Notes under the pieces: generated by a model
Database searches by the model: none
Seen by the model: only the letters and a program-made list of their open reading frames with translations
Told to the model about the DNA's origin: nothing
Made by a program: the position numbers and the translations under genes
Assembly (NCBI RefSeq): GCF_900215205.1
Contig: NZ_OBDY01000032.1
Location: forward strand, 51,337 to 115,336
Length of the DNA: 64,000 nt
Direction of reading: 5' to 3'
DNA from: Paractinoplanes atraurantiacus
GTDB lineage: Bacteria > Actinomycetota > Actinomycetes > Mycobacteriales > Micromonosporaceae
Part shown: in pieces, positions 9,189 to 17,427 of the stretch
Position numbering within the stretch: position 1 is the first letter of the stretch
Layout: every line of letters starts with the position of its first letter

Positions 9189-10186
9189 TGGCGGAGTTGT
9201 CGAATCAGTTACTGGCCGCCGCTGTCCTGGCGTACCTGTTCGCGATGATCTGCTACGCGGGGGAGTACGCGTTCGGCAAGCGCAGCCACATCGGCAAGGC
9301 GGCCGCCCGGCCGGCCCGCCAGCTCGTGGGCGCGGGCGCTCCGGCCCCTTCCTCCGTGGCGCCTTCCTCCGTGGCCGATGACGTCGTGCCGGACGACATC
9401 GTGCCGCCTCCGGCCCGGCGCGACCGGGCCGAGCTCATCGGCCGGATCGCGGTCGGCCTCAACGTGCTCGCGCTCCTGCTCCACCTGGGCGCCCTGGTCA
9501 CCCGCGGGGTCGCGGCCGACCGGATGCCGTGGGGCAACATGTACGAGTACATCCTGTCGACGACCTTCGTCGCCTCGGCGGTGTGGGCCGGCGTCGTCCT
9601 GACCCGTCCCAAGGTGCGCCATCTGGGCCTGTTCGCGACGCTGGCGCTGGTCGTCATGCTCGGCGCGGCCAGCCTCATCGCGTACACCCCGGTGGGCCCG
9701 CTGGTGCCGGCGCTGAACTCGTACTGGTTCATCATCCACGTCTCGACGGTCATCATCGGCTCCGGCATCTTCCTGATCGGCGCCGTGCCGGCCGCGATGT
9801 TCCTCATCCGCAACGGGTACGACGAGGGCAAGCGCAGCTTCCCGTACACGCTGGGCAAGCGGGTGCCCGAGGCCGCGCTGCTGGAGCGGCTGACGTTCCG
9901 CCTGCACGCCTTCGCCTTCCCGCTGTTTACCTTCGGCGCCCTGATCGCCGGCCCGATCTGGGCCGAGGCGTCGTGGGGGCGTTACTGGGGCTGGGACCCC
10001 AAGGAGGTGTGGGCGTTCATCTCCTGGATCGTCTACGCCGGATATCTGCACGCGAGGGCCACGCCCAGCGTGAAGCGGACGGTGGCGACGTGGATCGCGC
10101 TGATCGGCTTCGTGACCATGCTGATGAACCTCTTCGGGGTCAACCTGTTCTTCGAGGGCCTGCACTCGTACGCGAACGCGGGCTGA
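9188..10186 (+). CDS. ccsB: Cytochrome c synthase CcsB/CcsA (ResC), haem-handling subunit
   Basis: The 332-aa polytopic protein has about eight membrane helices. The tryptophan-rich WWD-type haem motif is at 263-277 (WGRYWGWDPKEVWAF), the signature of the CcmC/CcmF/CcsA haem-handling family. An insertion of about 50 residues between helices 1 and 2 (about 40-85, Pro/Ala/Asp-rich) is probably a flexible cytoplasmic loop. It is the last gene of the hemL operon: all junctions overlap or nearly touch, and a strong hairpin terminator follows 21 nt after the stop. Confidence 0.94.
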   Translation: MAELSNQLLAAAVLAYLFAMICYAGEYAFGKRSHIGKAAARPARQLVGAGAPAPSSVAPSSVADDVVPDDIVPPPARRDRAELIGRIAVGLNVLALLLHLGALVTRGVAADRMPWGNMYEYILSTTFVASAVWAGVVLTRPKVRHLGLFATLALVVMLGAASLIAYTPVGPLVPALNSYWFIIHVSTVIIGSGIFLIGAVPAAMFLIRNGYDEGKRSFPYTLGKRVPEAALLERLTFRLHAFAFPLFTFGALIAGPIWAEASWGRYWGWDPKEVWAFISWIVYAGYLHARATPSVKRTVATWIALIGFVTMLMNLFGVNLFFEGLHSYANAG

Positions 10187-10206
10187 GCCCTCTCATCCGC
10201 TCGTGG

Positions 10207-10233
10207 GCGCGGCGCCGGTCTCCGGCGCCGCGC
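10207..10233 (+). terminator. Rho-independent-type terminator of the hemL-ccsB operon
   Basis: A perfect 12-bp stem GCGCGGCGCCGG (10207-10218) pairs with CCGGCGCCGCGC (10222-10233) across a 3-nt TCT loop, followed by TTTCGTG. It begins about 20 nt after the ccsB stop. The short T run is usual for actinobacterial terminators. Confidence 0.85.
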
Positions 10234-10263
10234 TTTCGTGTGTCCGGGCTCGCCGGCCTCGGC

Positions 10264-10450
10264 GCTGAGCTTTCCGCCGGGCCTTGGTGCCTTAGTGGCT
10301 GGCCGGCCTTCGTGCGCTGAGCTTTCCGCTGGGCCTTTGTGCGTTCCCGGCTGGCCGGCCTTCGTGCGCTGAGCCTTCCGCCGGGCCTTTGTGCGTTCGT
10401 GGCTAGCTGGCCTTCGTGCGCTGAGCCTTCCGCCGGGTTTCGTGTGCCTA
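10264..10450. repeat. 52-bp tandem repeat, three full copies plus a partial
   Basis: Units begin GCTGAGC at 10264, 10316, 10368 and 10420, a constant 52-bp period. Three full copies and a fourth that decays after about 20 nt are present, and copies are roughly 85 percent identical. Units carry TTCCGCYGGGCCTTTGTGCG and, in two, GGCCGGCC. The array lies between two converging genes and ends at the stop codon of the minus-strand gene. It does not encode an obvious peptide, as 52 is not a multiple of three. Function is unknown. Confidence 0.85.
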
Positions 10451-11731
10451 AGGCTCGTCGATTTTCGGCGCCGGGCTTTCGTAGGCGTAGGGCTCGCCGA
10501 TCACGTCGGCGTCGCCCCGCGGTGGTGGCAGGGGAGCCGCCGGGCTGAGCAGGCCGCGGGAGCAGTCGCCGGCCGTCCAGGTGTCGTAGCGGGTGCGCCA
10601 GTCCAGGCAGAAACCGCCGCGCTGCTGCCGCTGGGTGGGGTCGGTGCCGGTCAGGGTGGGCACGTCCTCACGCCACAGACGCGGCTCGCCGCCGTCGGCC
10701 GGGCGCAGGCGCACGTTGTCGACGGTCACCGGTGGAACGTCGATCAGACCCGGTCGGCCGGCGTCGACGTGAACCTCCACGTACTGCTCGATGACGGCGG
10801 TCGAGCCGAGCGGCAGGCGCTGGGCGGTCAGCAGGTTCCACCGGTTGCCCCACCACAGCCAGGCGCTCCACACCCCGTCGGGGTCGCTGTGCAGGTCGAG
10901 CCAGACCTTGTCGCCGGGCCGCAGCGCGTATTGGTCGTAGAACTGCCAGGTCTTGGTGTTGGTGTTGAAGGTGTAGATGTGCTGCCGCCCGGTACCGGCC
11001 CAGCCGGTCTCGGCCCACCCGGCCTCGAGCCAGTTGATGACGCCACGGCCCAGGTTGCGCTTGACCATGAAGCGCCCGGCCACGAAGTCGTACGACCGCG
11101 GCCGAATAGACCCGTCGACGATCGACATGCGCCCGGAGACCCCACCCCACTCGCCGGCGGTGTTCGCACCCAGATGGTGATAACCGCTCGGCGTGAACCC
11201 AGCCTCCCCCCGCCGCGGAAGCCTGACCCCCGACTCGACAATGGGACTCGTAGCCGCCCGGCACGCCCCAGGCGCCCCGGCCCCCGCCGGCACAGTGGGC
11301 GCCCGCGTCGAACGCCCAGCCGGCGAACACACGGGCAGACCACCCCGCCCGCCCAGCGCCGCAACGGCCGCCCCCGCAGCACCTTCTCGCGCGGCACCTT
11401 CTCGGCCGGCACCCGCTTGCGCGGCACCCGCTCGCGCGGCGCCCTGGCCCGCGGCGCTTCGGCCCGCGGCACCTTCCTCTTGCGCGGCGCCCCCACCCGC
11501 GGCGCCCTTTCCTGCGCCGGCCTGGCCCGCGTGGGTCTGGGGTGCGGCGTCCCGGGCCGCGGTGGGGCCGCCCGCGACCTCTTCTGTGGCAGCCTGGCCT
11601 GCGGGACCTTTCTCCTGCGCGGCGCCCCCGCCCGCGGCGGTTGGTCCGGCGGAAAGGGCCGGGGTTGCGCTGATCAGCGCGGTGGCCAGTGCCGCCGCGG
11701 CATACCAGCGCGCCACGTTCCGGACCTTCAC
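10448..11731 (-). CDS. Secreted protein of unknown function with Ala/Gly-rich N-terminal segment
   Basis: I do not recognise the family. The 427-aa product has a Sec signal peptide (about 1-28, ending ATPALSA), then about 110 residues very rich in Ala, Gly, Glu and Arg with repeated GAAREG/AGAAQ units, and a folded part from about 130. The folded part is rich in Trp and Tyr (AGWAETGW, WQFYDQYAL, WSAWLWWGNRWN) and reads as a beta-sandwich, possibly carbohydrate- or surface-binding. Cys pairs at about 133/153 and near the C-terminus suggest extracellular disulfides. GTG start; the Shine-Dalgarno GGAGGTGATCC is almost fully complementary to the 16S 3' end, suggesting high translation. It has no operon partners. 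Confidence 0.8.
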   Translation of the reverse strand: MKVRNVARWYAAAALATALISATPALSAGPTAAGGGAAQEKGPAGQAATEEVAGGPTAARDAAPQTHAGQAGAGKGAAGGGAAQEEGAAGRSAAGQGAARAGAAQAGAGREGAAREGAAGAAVAALGGRGGLPVCSPAGRSTRAPTVPAGAGAPGACRAATSPIVESGVRLPRRGEAGFTPSGYHHLGANTAGEWGGVSGRMSIVDGSIRPRSYDFVAGRFMVKRNLGRGVINWLEAGWAETGWAGTGRQHIYTFNTNTKTWQFYDQYALRPGDKVWLDLHSDPDGVWSAWLWWGNRWNLLTAQRLPLGSTAVIEQYVEVHVDAGRPGLIDVPPVTVDNVRLRPADGGEPRLWREDVPTLTGTDPTQRQQRGGFCLDWRTRYDTWTAGDCSRGLLSPAAPLPPPRGDADVIGEPYAYESPAPKIDEP

Positions 11732-11846
11732 CGGATCACCTCCGCTTCAAGGGAACAATCGCCCACTCCAACTCGAATCGGACATCGCGAGTGACGGTGA
11801 TCGCCCCGGCTCGGAACTGCCGGACCCGTGGTGAAGACTGGGGTGC

Positions 11847-13307
11847 ATGGCGCCGCGTGGGTTTCCCTATGAAGATCTGCAGAGCTTCGTTGCCGCCCTC
11901 GAGGCGGCCGGTGAGCTGCGCCGGGTGACCGTTCCGGTCGACCCGACGCTGGAGATCAGCGAGGTGGTGACGCGCACGGTCCGGGCCGGTGGCCCGGCGC
12001 TGCTGTTCGAGCGGCCCACCCGGGGCGACATGCCGGTGGCGATCAACCTGTTCGGCACCGAGAAACGCATGGCCATGGCCCTCGGCGTCGAGTCGCTCGA
12101 CGAGGTCGGCGACCGCATCGGCGCCATGCTCAAGCCCGAGCTGCCGGTCGGCTGGTCCGGCATCCGCGAGGGCATCGGCAAGGTGCTCCAGCTCAAGTCG
12201 CTGCCGCCCCGCAAGGTGAAGACCGCTCCCTGCCAGGAGGTCGTACTCAAGGGCGATGAAGTTGACCTGAACCTTTTGCCCGGTCTTCAGGTCTGGCCCG
12301 GCGACGGCGGCATCTTCCACAACTTCGGTCTCACCCACACCAAGCACCCCGAGACCGGCAAGCGCAACCTCGGGCTCTACCGGCTGCAGCAGCACTCGCG
12401 AAACACGCTGGGCATGCACTGGCAGATCCACAAGGATTCGACCGCCCACCACGCGGTGGCCGAGCGACTGGGGCAGCGCCTGCCGGTGGCCATCGCCATC
12501 GGCTGCGACCCCGTGGTGTCGTACTCGGCAAGCGCTCCTCTCCCGTCCGACATCGACGAATACCTTTTCGCGGGCTTCCTGCGCGGCGAGCGGGTCGAGA
12601 TGGTCGATTGCCTGACGGTCCCGCTTCAGGTGCCGGCGAACGCCCAGATCATCCTCGAGGGCTACATCGAGCCCGGCGAGCGGATGCCCGAGGGGCCGTT
12701 CGGCGACCACACCGGCTTCTACACCCCGGTTGAACCCTTCCCGGTGCTGCACGTCGAAACGATGACGATGCGCAAGAAGCCGATCTACCACTCGATCATC
12801 ACGTCGAAGCCGCCGCAGGAGGACCACGGCCTGGGCAAGGCGACGGAGCGCATCTTCCTGCCCCTGCTGCGGATGCTGATCCCCGACATCGTCGACTACG
12901 ACCTGCCGGCGGCCGGCGTCTTCCACAACTGCGCGATCGTCTCGATCCGCAAGCGGTACCCGAAGCACGCGCAGAAGATCATGAACGCGATCTGGGGCGC
13001 CCATCTGATGTCGCTCACCAAGCTCATCGTGGTCGTCGACGAGGACTGCGACGTCCACGACTACAACGAGGTCGCGTTCCGGGCGTTCGGCAACGTCGAC
13101 TACGACCGCGACCTGATGCTGGCCCAGGGGCCCGTCGACCACCTCGACCACGCCTCCTACCAGCAGTTCTGGGGCGGCAAGGCCGGCATCGACGCCACCC
13201 GTAAGCTGCCGAGCGAGGGCTACACCCGCGGCTGGCCGGAAGAGATGACGATGTCGCCTGAAGTCGTGGGCCTGGTGGACAAGCGCTGGAAGGAATACGG
13301 CATATGA
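11847..13307 (+). CDS. ubiD: UbiD-family decarboxylase (late futalosine menaquinone pathway)
   Basis: The 486-aa protein has full UbiD length. Prenylated-FMN enzymes of this family decarboxylate aromatic acids; with UbiA- and UbiX-type neighbours it should decarboxylate the prenylated dihydroxy-naphthoate intermediate of the futalosine pathway (called MqnL in that context). Visible are the cofactor-binding region NLGLYRLQQHSRNTLGMHWQ (about 175-194) and the catalytic acid region with Glu282 in MPEGPFGDHTGFY. The ATG start lies about 115 bp from the divergent secreted-protein gene. Its stop overlaps the prenyltransferase start (ATGA), indicating one transcript. It needs the flavin prenyltransferase encoded at 15839. 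Confidence 0.93.
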   Translation: MAPRGFPYEDLQSFVAALEAAGELRRVTVPVDPTLEISEVVTRTVRAGGPALLFERPTRGDMPVAINLFGTEKRMAMALGVESLDEVGDRIGAMLKPELPVGWSGIREGIGKVLQLKSLPPRKVKTAPCQEVVLKGDEVDLNLLPGLQVWPGDGGIFHNFGLTHTKHPETGKRNLGLYRLQQHSRNTLGMHWQIHKDSTAHHAVAERLGQRLPVAIAIGCDPVVSYSASAPLPSDIDEYLFAGFLRGERVEMVDCLTVPLQVPANAQIILEGYIEPGERMPEGPFGDHTGFYTPVEPFPVLHVETMTMRKKPIYHSIITSKPPQEDHGLGKATERIFLPLLRMLIPDIVDYDLPAAGVFHNCAIVSIRKRYPKHAQKIMNAIWGAHLMSLTKLIVVVDEDCDVHDYNEVAFRAFGNVDYDRDLMLAQGPVDHLDHASYQQFWGGKAGIDATRKLPSEGYTRGWPEEMTMSPEVVGLVDKRWKEYGI

Positions 13308-14200
13308 CAGCGGTCGCCGCGGCCGGGGAACGACCGGGCAAGGTGAAGTCGTTCCTGCGACTGGTCACCATCGAGCACTCGGTCTTCGCGCTGCCCTTCG
13401 CCTATCTGTCGGCCGCGGTCGCGCTCGACCGCGAGGGCACCGGCATCCACTGGATCGACCTGCTGCTCATCACGATCGCGATGGTCTCCGGCCGTACGTT
13501 CGCGATGGCGGCCAACCGCATCCTCGACCGCAAGATCGACGCCCAGAACCCGCGGACCCGCAACCGGGAGCTCGTCACCGGGGCTGTCTCCCCGCGTACG
13601 GCGTGGACCGGCGCCATCGTCTCGCTGGTCGTGATGGCGGTGGCGGCCGGGCTGCTCAACTGGCTCTGCCTGGTGCTCTTCCCGCTCGCCGTGATCCCGT
13701 TGGTCGTCTATCCGTACGCCAAGAGGTTCACGAACTTCCCGCATTACGTCCTCGCCCTGGCCCAGGCGGTCGCCCCGGTCGGCGCCTGGCTGGGCATCAC
13801 CGGCACGTTCTCCGGATCCGGGCCGGCCTGGCTGCTCGGCGTCGCGGTCGGCCTGTGGATCGGCGGCTTCGACATCATCTACGCCTGCCAGGACGTGGAG
13901 ATCGACCGCAAGATCGGCGTGCACTCGACGCCGGCCCGCTTCGGCGTGCCCACCGCGCTGCACATCTCGACCGCCACCCACGTGGTGACGTTCGCGCTGT
14001 TCGTCTGGTTCGGCCAGGTCGTGGGCCTCGGCTGGCTGTGGTGGATCGGCCTCGCGCTGGCCGCGGCCGCCTTCATCTACCAGCACGTCATCGTGACGCC
14101 CACCGACCTCTCCAAGGTCAACCGGGCCTTCTTCACCTCGAACGGCTTCGTCGGCATCGCGCTGTTCCTGTTCGCCTTGCTCGATCTGATCCTGCTGTAA
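13304..14200 (+). CDS. mqnP: UbiA-family prenyltransferase MqnP
   Basis: The 298-aa membrane protein has about eight or nine helices. It carries both aspartate-rich motifs of UbiA prenyltransferases: N71-R-I-L-D75-R-K-I-D79 and D197-V-E-I-D201. These bind Mg2+ and the polyprenyl diphosphate. In this context it should attach the isoprenoid chain to dihydroxy-6-naphthoate, the MqnP step. It is translationally coupled to the UbiD gene (ATGA). UbiA family members also make ubiquinone, menaquinone (MenA) and haem O; the neighbouring UbiD/UbiX-type genes, needed only in the futalosine route, favour MqnP. Confidence 0.92.
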   Translation: MTAVAAAGERPGKVKSFLRLVTIEHSVFALPFAYLSAAVALDREGTGIHWIDLLLITIAMVSGRTFAMAANRILDRKIDAQNPRTRNRELVTGAVSPRTAWTGAIVSLVVMAVAAGLLNWLCLVLFPLAVIPLVVYPYAKRFTNFPHYVLALAQAVAPVGAWLGITGTFSGSGPAWLLGVAVGLWIGGFDIIYACQDVEIDRKIGVHSTPARFGVPTALHISTATHVVTFALFVWFGQVVGLGWLWWIGLALAAAAFIYQHVIVTPTDLSKVNRAFFTSNGFVGIALFLFALLDLILL

Positions 14201-14231
14201 CCGCCCGGGCATCGGCCTCCGTCTAATCCGC

Positions 14232-14762
14232 GTGAGCGACAAAGAGGCCGAGTTCCGGGAGTTCGTCGGCGCGCAGATGGAATCGCTGCGCGGGCTGGCC
14301 TACCTCACGTGCGGCGACTGGCAGGTGGCCGAGGACGCGGTCCTCGCCGCCCTGGCCCGGCTGTACGTGAAATGGAACCGGGTCGACAAACCCGACGCGT
14401 ACGCCCGTACGGCGGTGGTGCGAGCCGCGATCGACGAGACGCGGCGCCCGTGGTGGCGCCGCGAGCAGTCCCACAGCCACGCCGCCCTGCCCGAAGAGGT
14501 GGCGCCCGACCCGATCCCGCACGCCGACGACCGGGTGCAGCTGCGCCAAGCGCTGTCGCGTCTGCCGGTGAAGCAGCGGGCCGTCCTGGTGCTGCGCTTC
14601 CTGGAGGGCCAGAGCGTCCAGCAGACGGCGGCCGCCCTGCGGTGCCCGGAAGGCACGGTCAAGGTGTACACGGCCCGTGGGCTCGACGCGCTGCGCCGCG
14701 TCCTCGGCGTGCGTCTCGGCATCGACGAGCAGACCGGAGGCCGTCATGAAGCAACTGTCTGA
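14232..14762 (+). CDS. ECF-type RNA polymerase sigma factor (SigE-like family)
   Basis: The 176-aa protein has sigma region 2 (about 8-80; FREFVGAQMESLRGLAYLTC and DAYARTAVVRAAID) and region 4 (about 105-158; RLPVKQRAVLVLRFLEGQS then TAAALRCPEGTVKVYTARGL, the helix-turn-helix). The order matches actinobacterial SigE-type ECF factors. The GTG start is about 30 nt after the prenyltransferase stop. The 3' end overlaps the next gene, a single-pass membrane protein, by 17 nt, so the two form a likely sigma/anti-sigma pair. No binding motif for it can be inferred from this window. Confidence 0.9.
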   Translation: MSDKEAEFREFVGAQMESLRGLAYLTCGDWQVAEDAVLAALARLYVKWNRVDKPDAYARTAVVRAAIDETRRPWWRREQSHSHAALPEEVAPDPIPHADDRVQLRQALSRLPVKQRAVLVLRFLEGQSVQQTAAALRCPEGTVKVYTARGLDALRRVLGVRLGIDEQTGGRHEATV

Positions 14763-15822
14763 TCTGTTGGAAGAGGCCGCCCGGCAGGACGCGCCGCCGC
14801 TGCGCCACACCGTCGACGACGTGGTGATCGCGGGCAAACGCCGGACGACGCGGCGCAATTTCGGGTGGGCGTCTGTGGCCGCGGTGGCAGTGGCCGCCGC
14901 GATCGGGGTGCCACAGCTCCTCATCCCACGCGCCCCCGAGCCGGTGCCGCTGTTGGTCGCGCCCGCCACGACCACCTCGGCGCCTTCCGCTGCCGCGGCG
15001 CCGAAGGCGGCCTACAGCTTCAAGGGGTACGCCGCCGGGAGGCTCCGGGTCGCCGATCCGACCGGATGGCGGCTCGCCGACCAGAACGCCGAGATCCGCC
15101 GAGGCGCAACGACCGTCGGCACGCTGACCGTCTACAACGGCGGGGTCGATCCTCGCCGCGTCTACCGTGACGGCACGGTCACCACGACCGACCCGGTCGG
15201 CGGCCACCCGGCCGTCCTGATCGTGCCCAAGGACGGCGAGGCGGCTGACGCGATGCTGGCTTGGGAGTACGGGAGGGGCGCCTGGGCCACGGTCGCGATG
15301 CTGGAGCCGAACGCCGAACGCGACGCGCGGCAGGTGGCCGAGGCGTTCCGGTCCTCGCCGGCCTACGACGTCACCATCCCGTTGCGGGCGGGCACGGTGC
15401 CGCCGGGCTACCAGATCATGTCGGTCACCGTCGGCGGCGGCGAGGCGACGGTGCTGGTCGCTCCCGCGGCGGCTGTCCGCCTGATGCTGCTCGACCCCGA
15501 CCGGCGATATCCGTCAGCGAAGTTCGGCAACGCGTTCTCCGGGCTCGTCTTCGAACTTCACCCGCGGACCACCGGCTTCCTCAAGCCGACCGGGTCCAAG
15601 GTCGTCTGCGAGACGTACGAGAACGCCACCAACGGGCAGCCCTGCGCCAAGCTGGCCGCAGACGGCCGCTACGTCGTCGAGGCGCACGGCCCGGCCACGT
15701 CGAAGCGGGCGGACGCGATCGCGATGCTCGGCGGCGTCACGGTGGCCGACCCGGCCGATCCGTCGACCTGGTATCCGCTGGACAAGGCATTCCCGGCATC
15801 GGCGCAGCCCTACCGGGACTGA
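14746..15822 (+). CDS. Single-pass membrane protein, probable anti-sigma partner
   Basis: The 358-aa product has a 40-residue cytoplasmic N-terminus (MKQLSDLLEEAARQDAPPLR), one membrane helix (about 41-60) and a large extracytoplasmic region of about 295 residues without a motif I recognise. This topology and the 17-nt overlap with the ECF sigma gene are typical of membrane partners of SigE-like factors. No HxxxCxxC zinc anti-sigma motif is visible, so it is not a canonical ZAS protein. ATG at 14746 has GGAGG 5 nt upstream. It sits between mqnP and ubiX but on the same strand, so it could share their transcript. Confidence 0.82.
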   Translation: MKQLSDLLEEAARQDAPPLRHTVDDVVIAGKRRTTRRNFGWASVAAVAVAAAIGVPQLLIPRAPEPVPLLVAPATTTSAPSAAAAPKAAYSFKGYAAGRLRVADPTGWRLADQNAEIRRGATTVGTLTVYNGGVDPRRVYRDGTVTTTDPVGGHPAVLIVPKDGEAADAMLAWEYGRGAWATVAMLEPNAERDARQVAEAFRSSPAYDVTIPLRAGTVPPGYQIMSVTVGGGEATVLVAPAAAVRLMLLDPDRRYPSAKFGNAFSGLVFELHPRTTGFLKPTGSKVVCETYENATNGQPCAKLAADGRYVVEAHGPATSKRADAIAMLGGVTVADPADPSTWYPLDKAFPASAQPYRD

Positions 15823-15838
15823 CGTGCACACTTGAGGC

Positions 15839-16477
15839 ATGCGTGAACCGTGGATCGTCGGTGTCTCAGGGGCGTCCGGTACGCCGTACGCCAAAGCGGT
15901 CTTGACCTCGCTCCTGGACGCCGGCGAAGCGGTCGACCTGGTGATCTCGCGGGCGGCGCGGCTGACCCTGCTCGACGAGACCGGCGCGACCGTGCGGGAC
16001 GCGCACTGGAAGGACGACGTCGGCGCCTGGCTCGAGCGCGATCTGGGTGACCTGACATATTGGCCGGCCGGTGACCTGGCGGCCGGGCCGAGCAGCGGCT
16101 CGTACCCGGCCAAAGGCATGATCGTGGTGCCGGCCAGCACCGCGGCCTGCGCCGGCATCGCCATCGGGCTGTCCAAAGACCTGCTCCAGCGGGCGGCCGA
16201 GGTCAACCTCAAAGAACGGCGACGCACGGTGATCGTGCCGCGGGAAACTCCCGTCACGCGCAGTCACCTCGAGCACCTGATTGCTCTGCTCAACGCCGGT
16301 GCGGTGGTCCTGCCGGCGAGCCCCGGCTTCTACGGATCCGGGGCTCAGGCGACCGCGCAGCAGCTCATCGACTTCGTGGCAGGCAAAGCGCTGGACGCTC
16401 TCGGCGTACCCCACACGCTTCTGACCCGTTGGAAGGGTGAGCTGAATGCTCAGCGCAACCCGTTGGGCGGGCCGTAA
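15839..16477 (+). CDS. ubiX: UbiX-family flavin prenyltransferase
   Basis: The 212-aa protein makes prenylated FMN from FMN and dimethylallyl phosphate, the cofactor of UbiD decarboxylases. It begins with the flavin loop GVSGASGTPYA (8-18), has the PASTAACAGIAIGLS helix, and the conserved KERRRTVIVPRETP segment followed by the C-terminal SPGFYG loop. ATG at 15839. It serves the UbiD gene 2.5 kb upstream, completing the late futalosine set (MqnM role). Its last 28 nt overlap the convergent BldC-like gene. Confidence 0.93.
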   Translation: MREPWIVGVSGASGTPYAKAVLTSLLDAGEAVDLVISRAARLTLLDETGATVRDAHWKDDVGAWLERDLGDLTYWPAGDLAAGPSSGSYPAKGMIVVPASTAACAGIAIGLSKDLLQRAAEVNLKERRRTVIVPRETPVTRSHLEHLIALLNAGAVVLPASPGFYGSGAQATAQQLIDFVAGKALDALGVPHTLLTRWKGELNAQRNPLGGP

Positions 16478-16725
16478 CCCATGCCCGGGTTGCTCGGTCC
16501 GGCATTACGGGGCCGGTTGGCGGCGTCGTCCTCGCGCATCTCCTCGACGACGCCATCGCCCTCCAGAAGGGCCCTGACCTCGGATTCGCGAAACCGGCGG
16601 TGGCCACCCGGAGTGCGGATGCTGCCGATGCGCCCGGCGGCTGCCCATCGCGTGACCGTCTTAGGGTCGACGCGGAACAACGCGGCCACCTCGCCCGGTG
16701 TCAGCAGACGATCTCCAGTGTCCAC
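16450..16725 (-). CDS. BldC-like MerR-type helix-turn-helix DNA-binding protein
   Basis: I place the start at the GTG at 16725, which has GAGGAGG 5 nt upstream, giving 91 aa; an in-frame upstream start at 16767 is possible. Residues 7-55 closely resemble Streptomyces BldC as I recall it (LLTPGEVAALFRVDPKTVTRW and the TPGGHRRFRESEVRALL wing, in two parts). BldC proteins bind direct repeats cooperatively and control development. The C-terminal 35 residues (after VVEEMREDD) are an unstructured tail longer than in BldC. The 3' end overlaps ubiX tail to tail by 28 nt. Confidence 0.88.
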   Translation of the reverse strand: MDTGDRLLTPGEVAALFRVDPKTVTRWAAAGRIGSIRTPGGHRRFRESEVRALLEGDGVVEEMREDDAANRPRNAGPSNPGMGYGPPNGLR

Positions 16726-16757
16726 AACCCCCTCCTCGCGTCGGTGTTCTGGAGCGG

Positions 16758-16769
16758 CCGTGATCACGG
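16758..16769. promoter_or_regulatory. 12-bp perfect palindrome upstream of the BldC-like gene
   Basis: CCGTGATCACGG is a perfect palindrome 33-44 nt upstream of the chosen GTG start of the BldC-like gene, in the 212-bp divergent region shared with the AsnC-type regulator. It may be an operator for an unidentified regulator. Confidence 0.35.
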
Positions 16770-16937
16770 TGAGTGTCGGCGTGCTCGATCGGGACGTAAA
16801 GCCATTAGAGCATTGCCCCGGAACCGAGTCCCTGGAATGCGGAAAAAGCCCTAATTGCGACAGTGATCGTTATCCTGCCGACGATTCATCGCTACCGGGC
16901 GTGAGTGGCGATCTGCCACCCGATTAGGGTCATCAGC

Positions 16938-17387
16938 ATGGACTCCATCGACCTGCGGCTGATCGAGCTGCTACGGGAGAACGCCCGCTCGTCGTACGCG
17001 GAGCTCGCCCGCAAGGTCGGGCTTTCGGCGCCCGCCGTGCACGAGCGCGTCGGCAAGCTCGAGGCGGCCGGCACCATCCGCGGCTACCGGGCCGAGGTCG
17101 ACCACGAGGCGCTGGGCCTGGGCGTCACGGCGCTGATCGGCATCATCGAGGACTCCGGGGCCGACACCGACGACGTGCTGGCCGCGGTGCGGGCCATGCC
17201 CGAAGTGGAGAGCTGCTACTTCATGGCCGGCGTGGAGTCGTACCAGCTGACCGTGCGGGTCGGCACGATCGCCGAGCTGGAGCAGCTGATCGTCCGCATC
17301 AACCGCACACCGGGCGTCGCCTCGACCCGCACGGCGATCGCCCTGTCCACGAAGTGGGAGAACCGCCCCCAGCCCGGTCTGGCGTAG
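16938..17387 (+). CDS. Lrp/AsnC-family transcriptional regulator
   Basis: This 149-aa protein has an N-terminal winged helix-turn-helix (1-60; SIDLRLIELLRENARSSYAELARKVGLS in several parts, then APAVHERVGKLEAAG) and a C-terminal RAM ligand-binding domain (about 65-140; GVTALIGIIEDSG, VESCYFMAGVESYQLTVRVG). The ATG at 16938 has AGGG upstream; an in-frame GTG at 16905 is less likely. An AsnC-type gene next to the ubiX gene is also what I recall from Streptomyces, so it may respond to an amino acid or an intermediate linked to menaquinone synthesis. The effector is unknown. Confidence 0.92.
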   Translation: MDSIDLRLIELLRENARSSYAELARKVGLSAPAVHERVGKLEAAGTIRGYRAEVDHEALGLGVTALIGIIEDSGADTDDVLAAVRAMPEVESCYFMAGVESYQLTVRVGTIAELEQLIVRINRTPGVASTRTAIALSTKWENRPQPGLA

Positions 17388-17427
17388 CGTTCCGCCTCGC
17401 CCGGCGCGGTTCTCTGGCAGGCTGGGT

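Noticed and set aside
11380-11660. GCGCGGC-rich repeats as a DNA element
   Set aside because: They fall in the coding region for the Ala/Gly/Arg spacer of the secreted protein and have irregular spacing.
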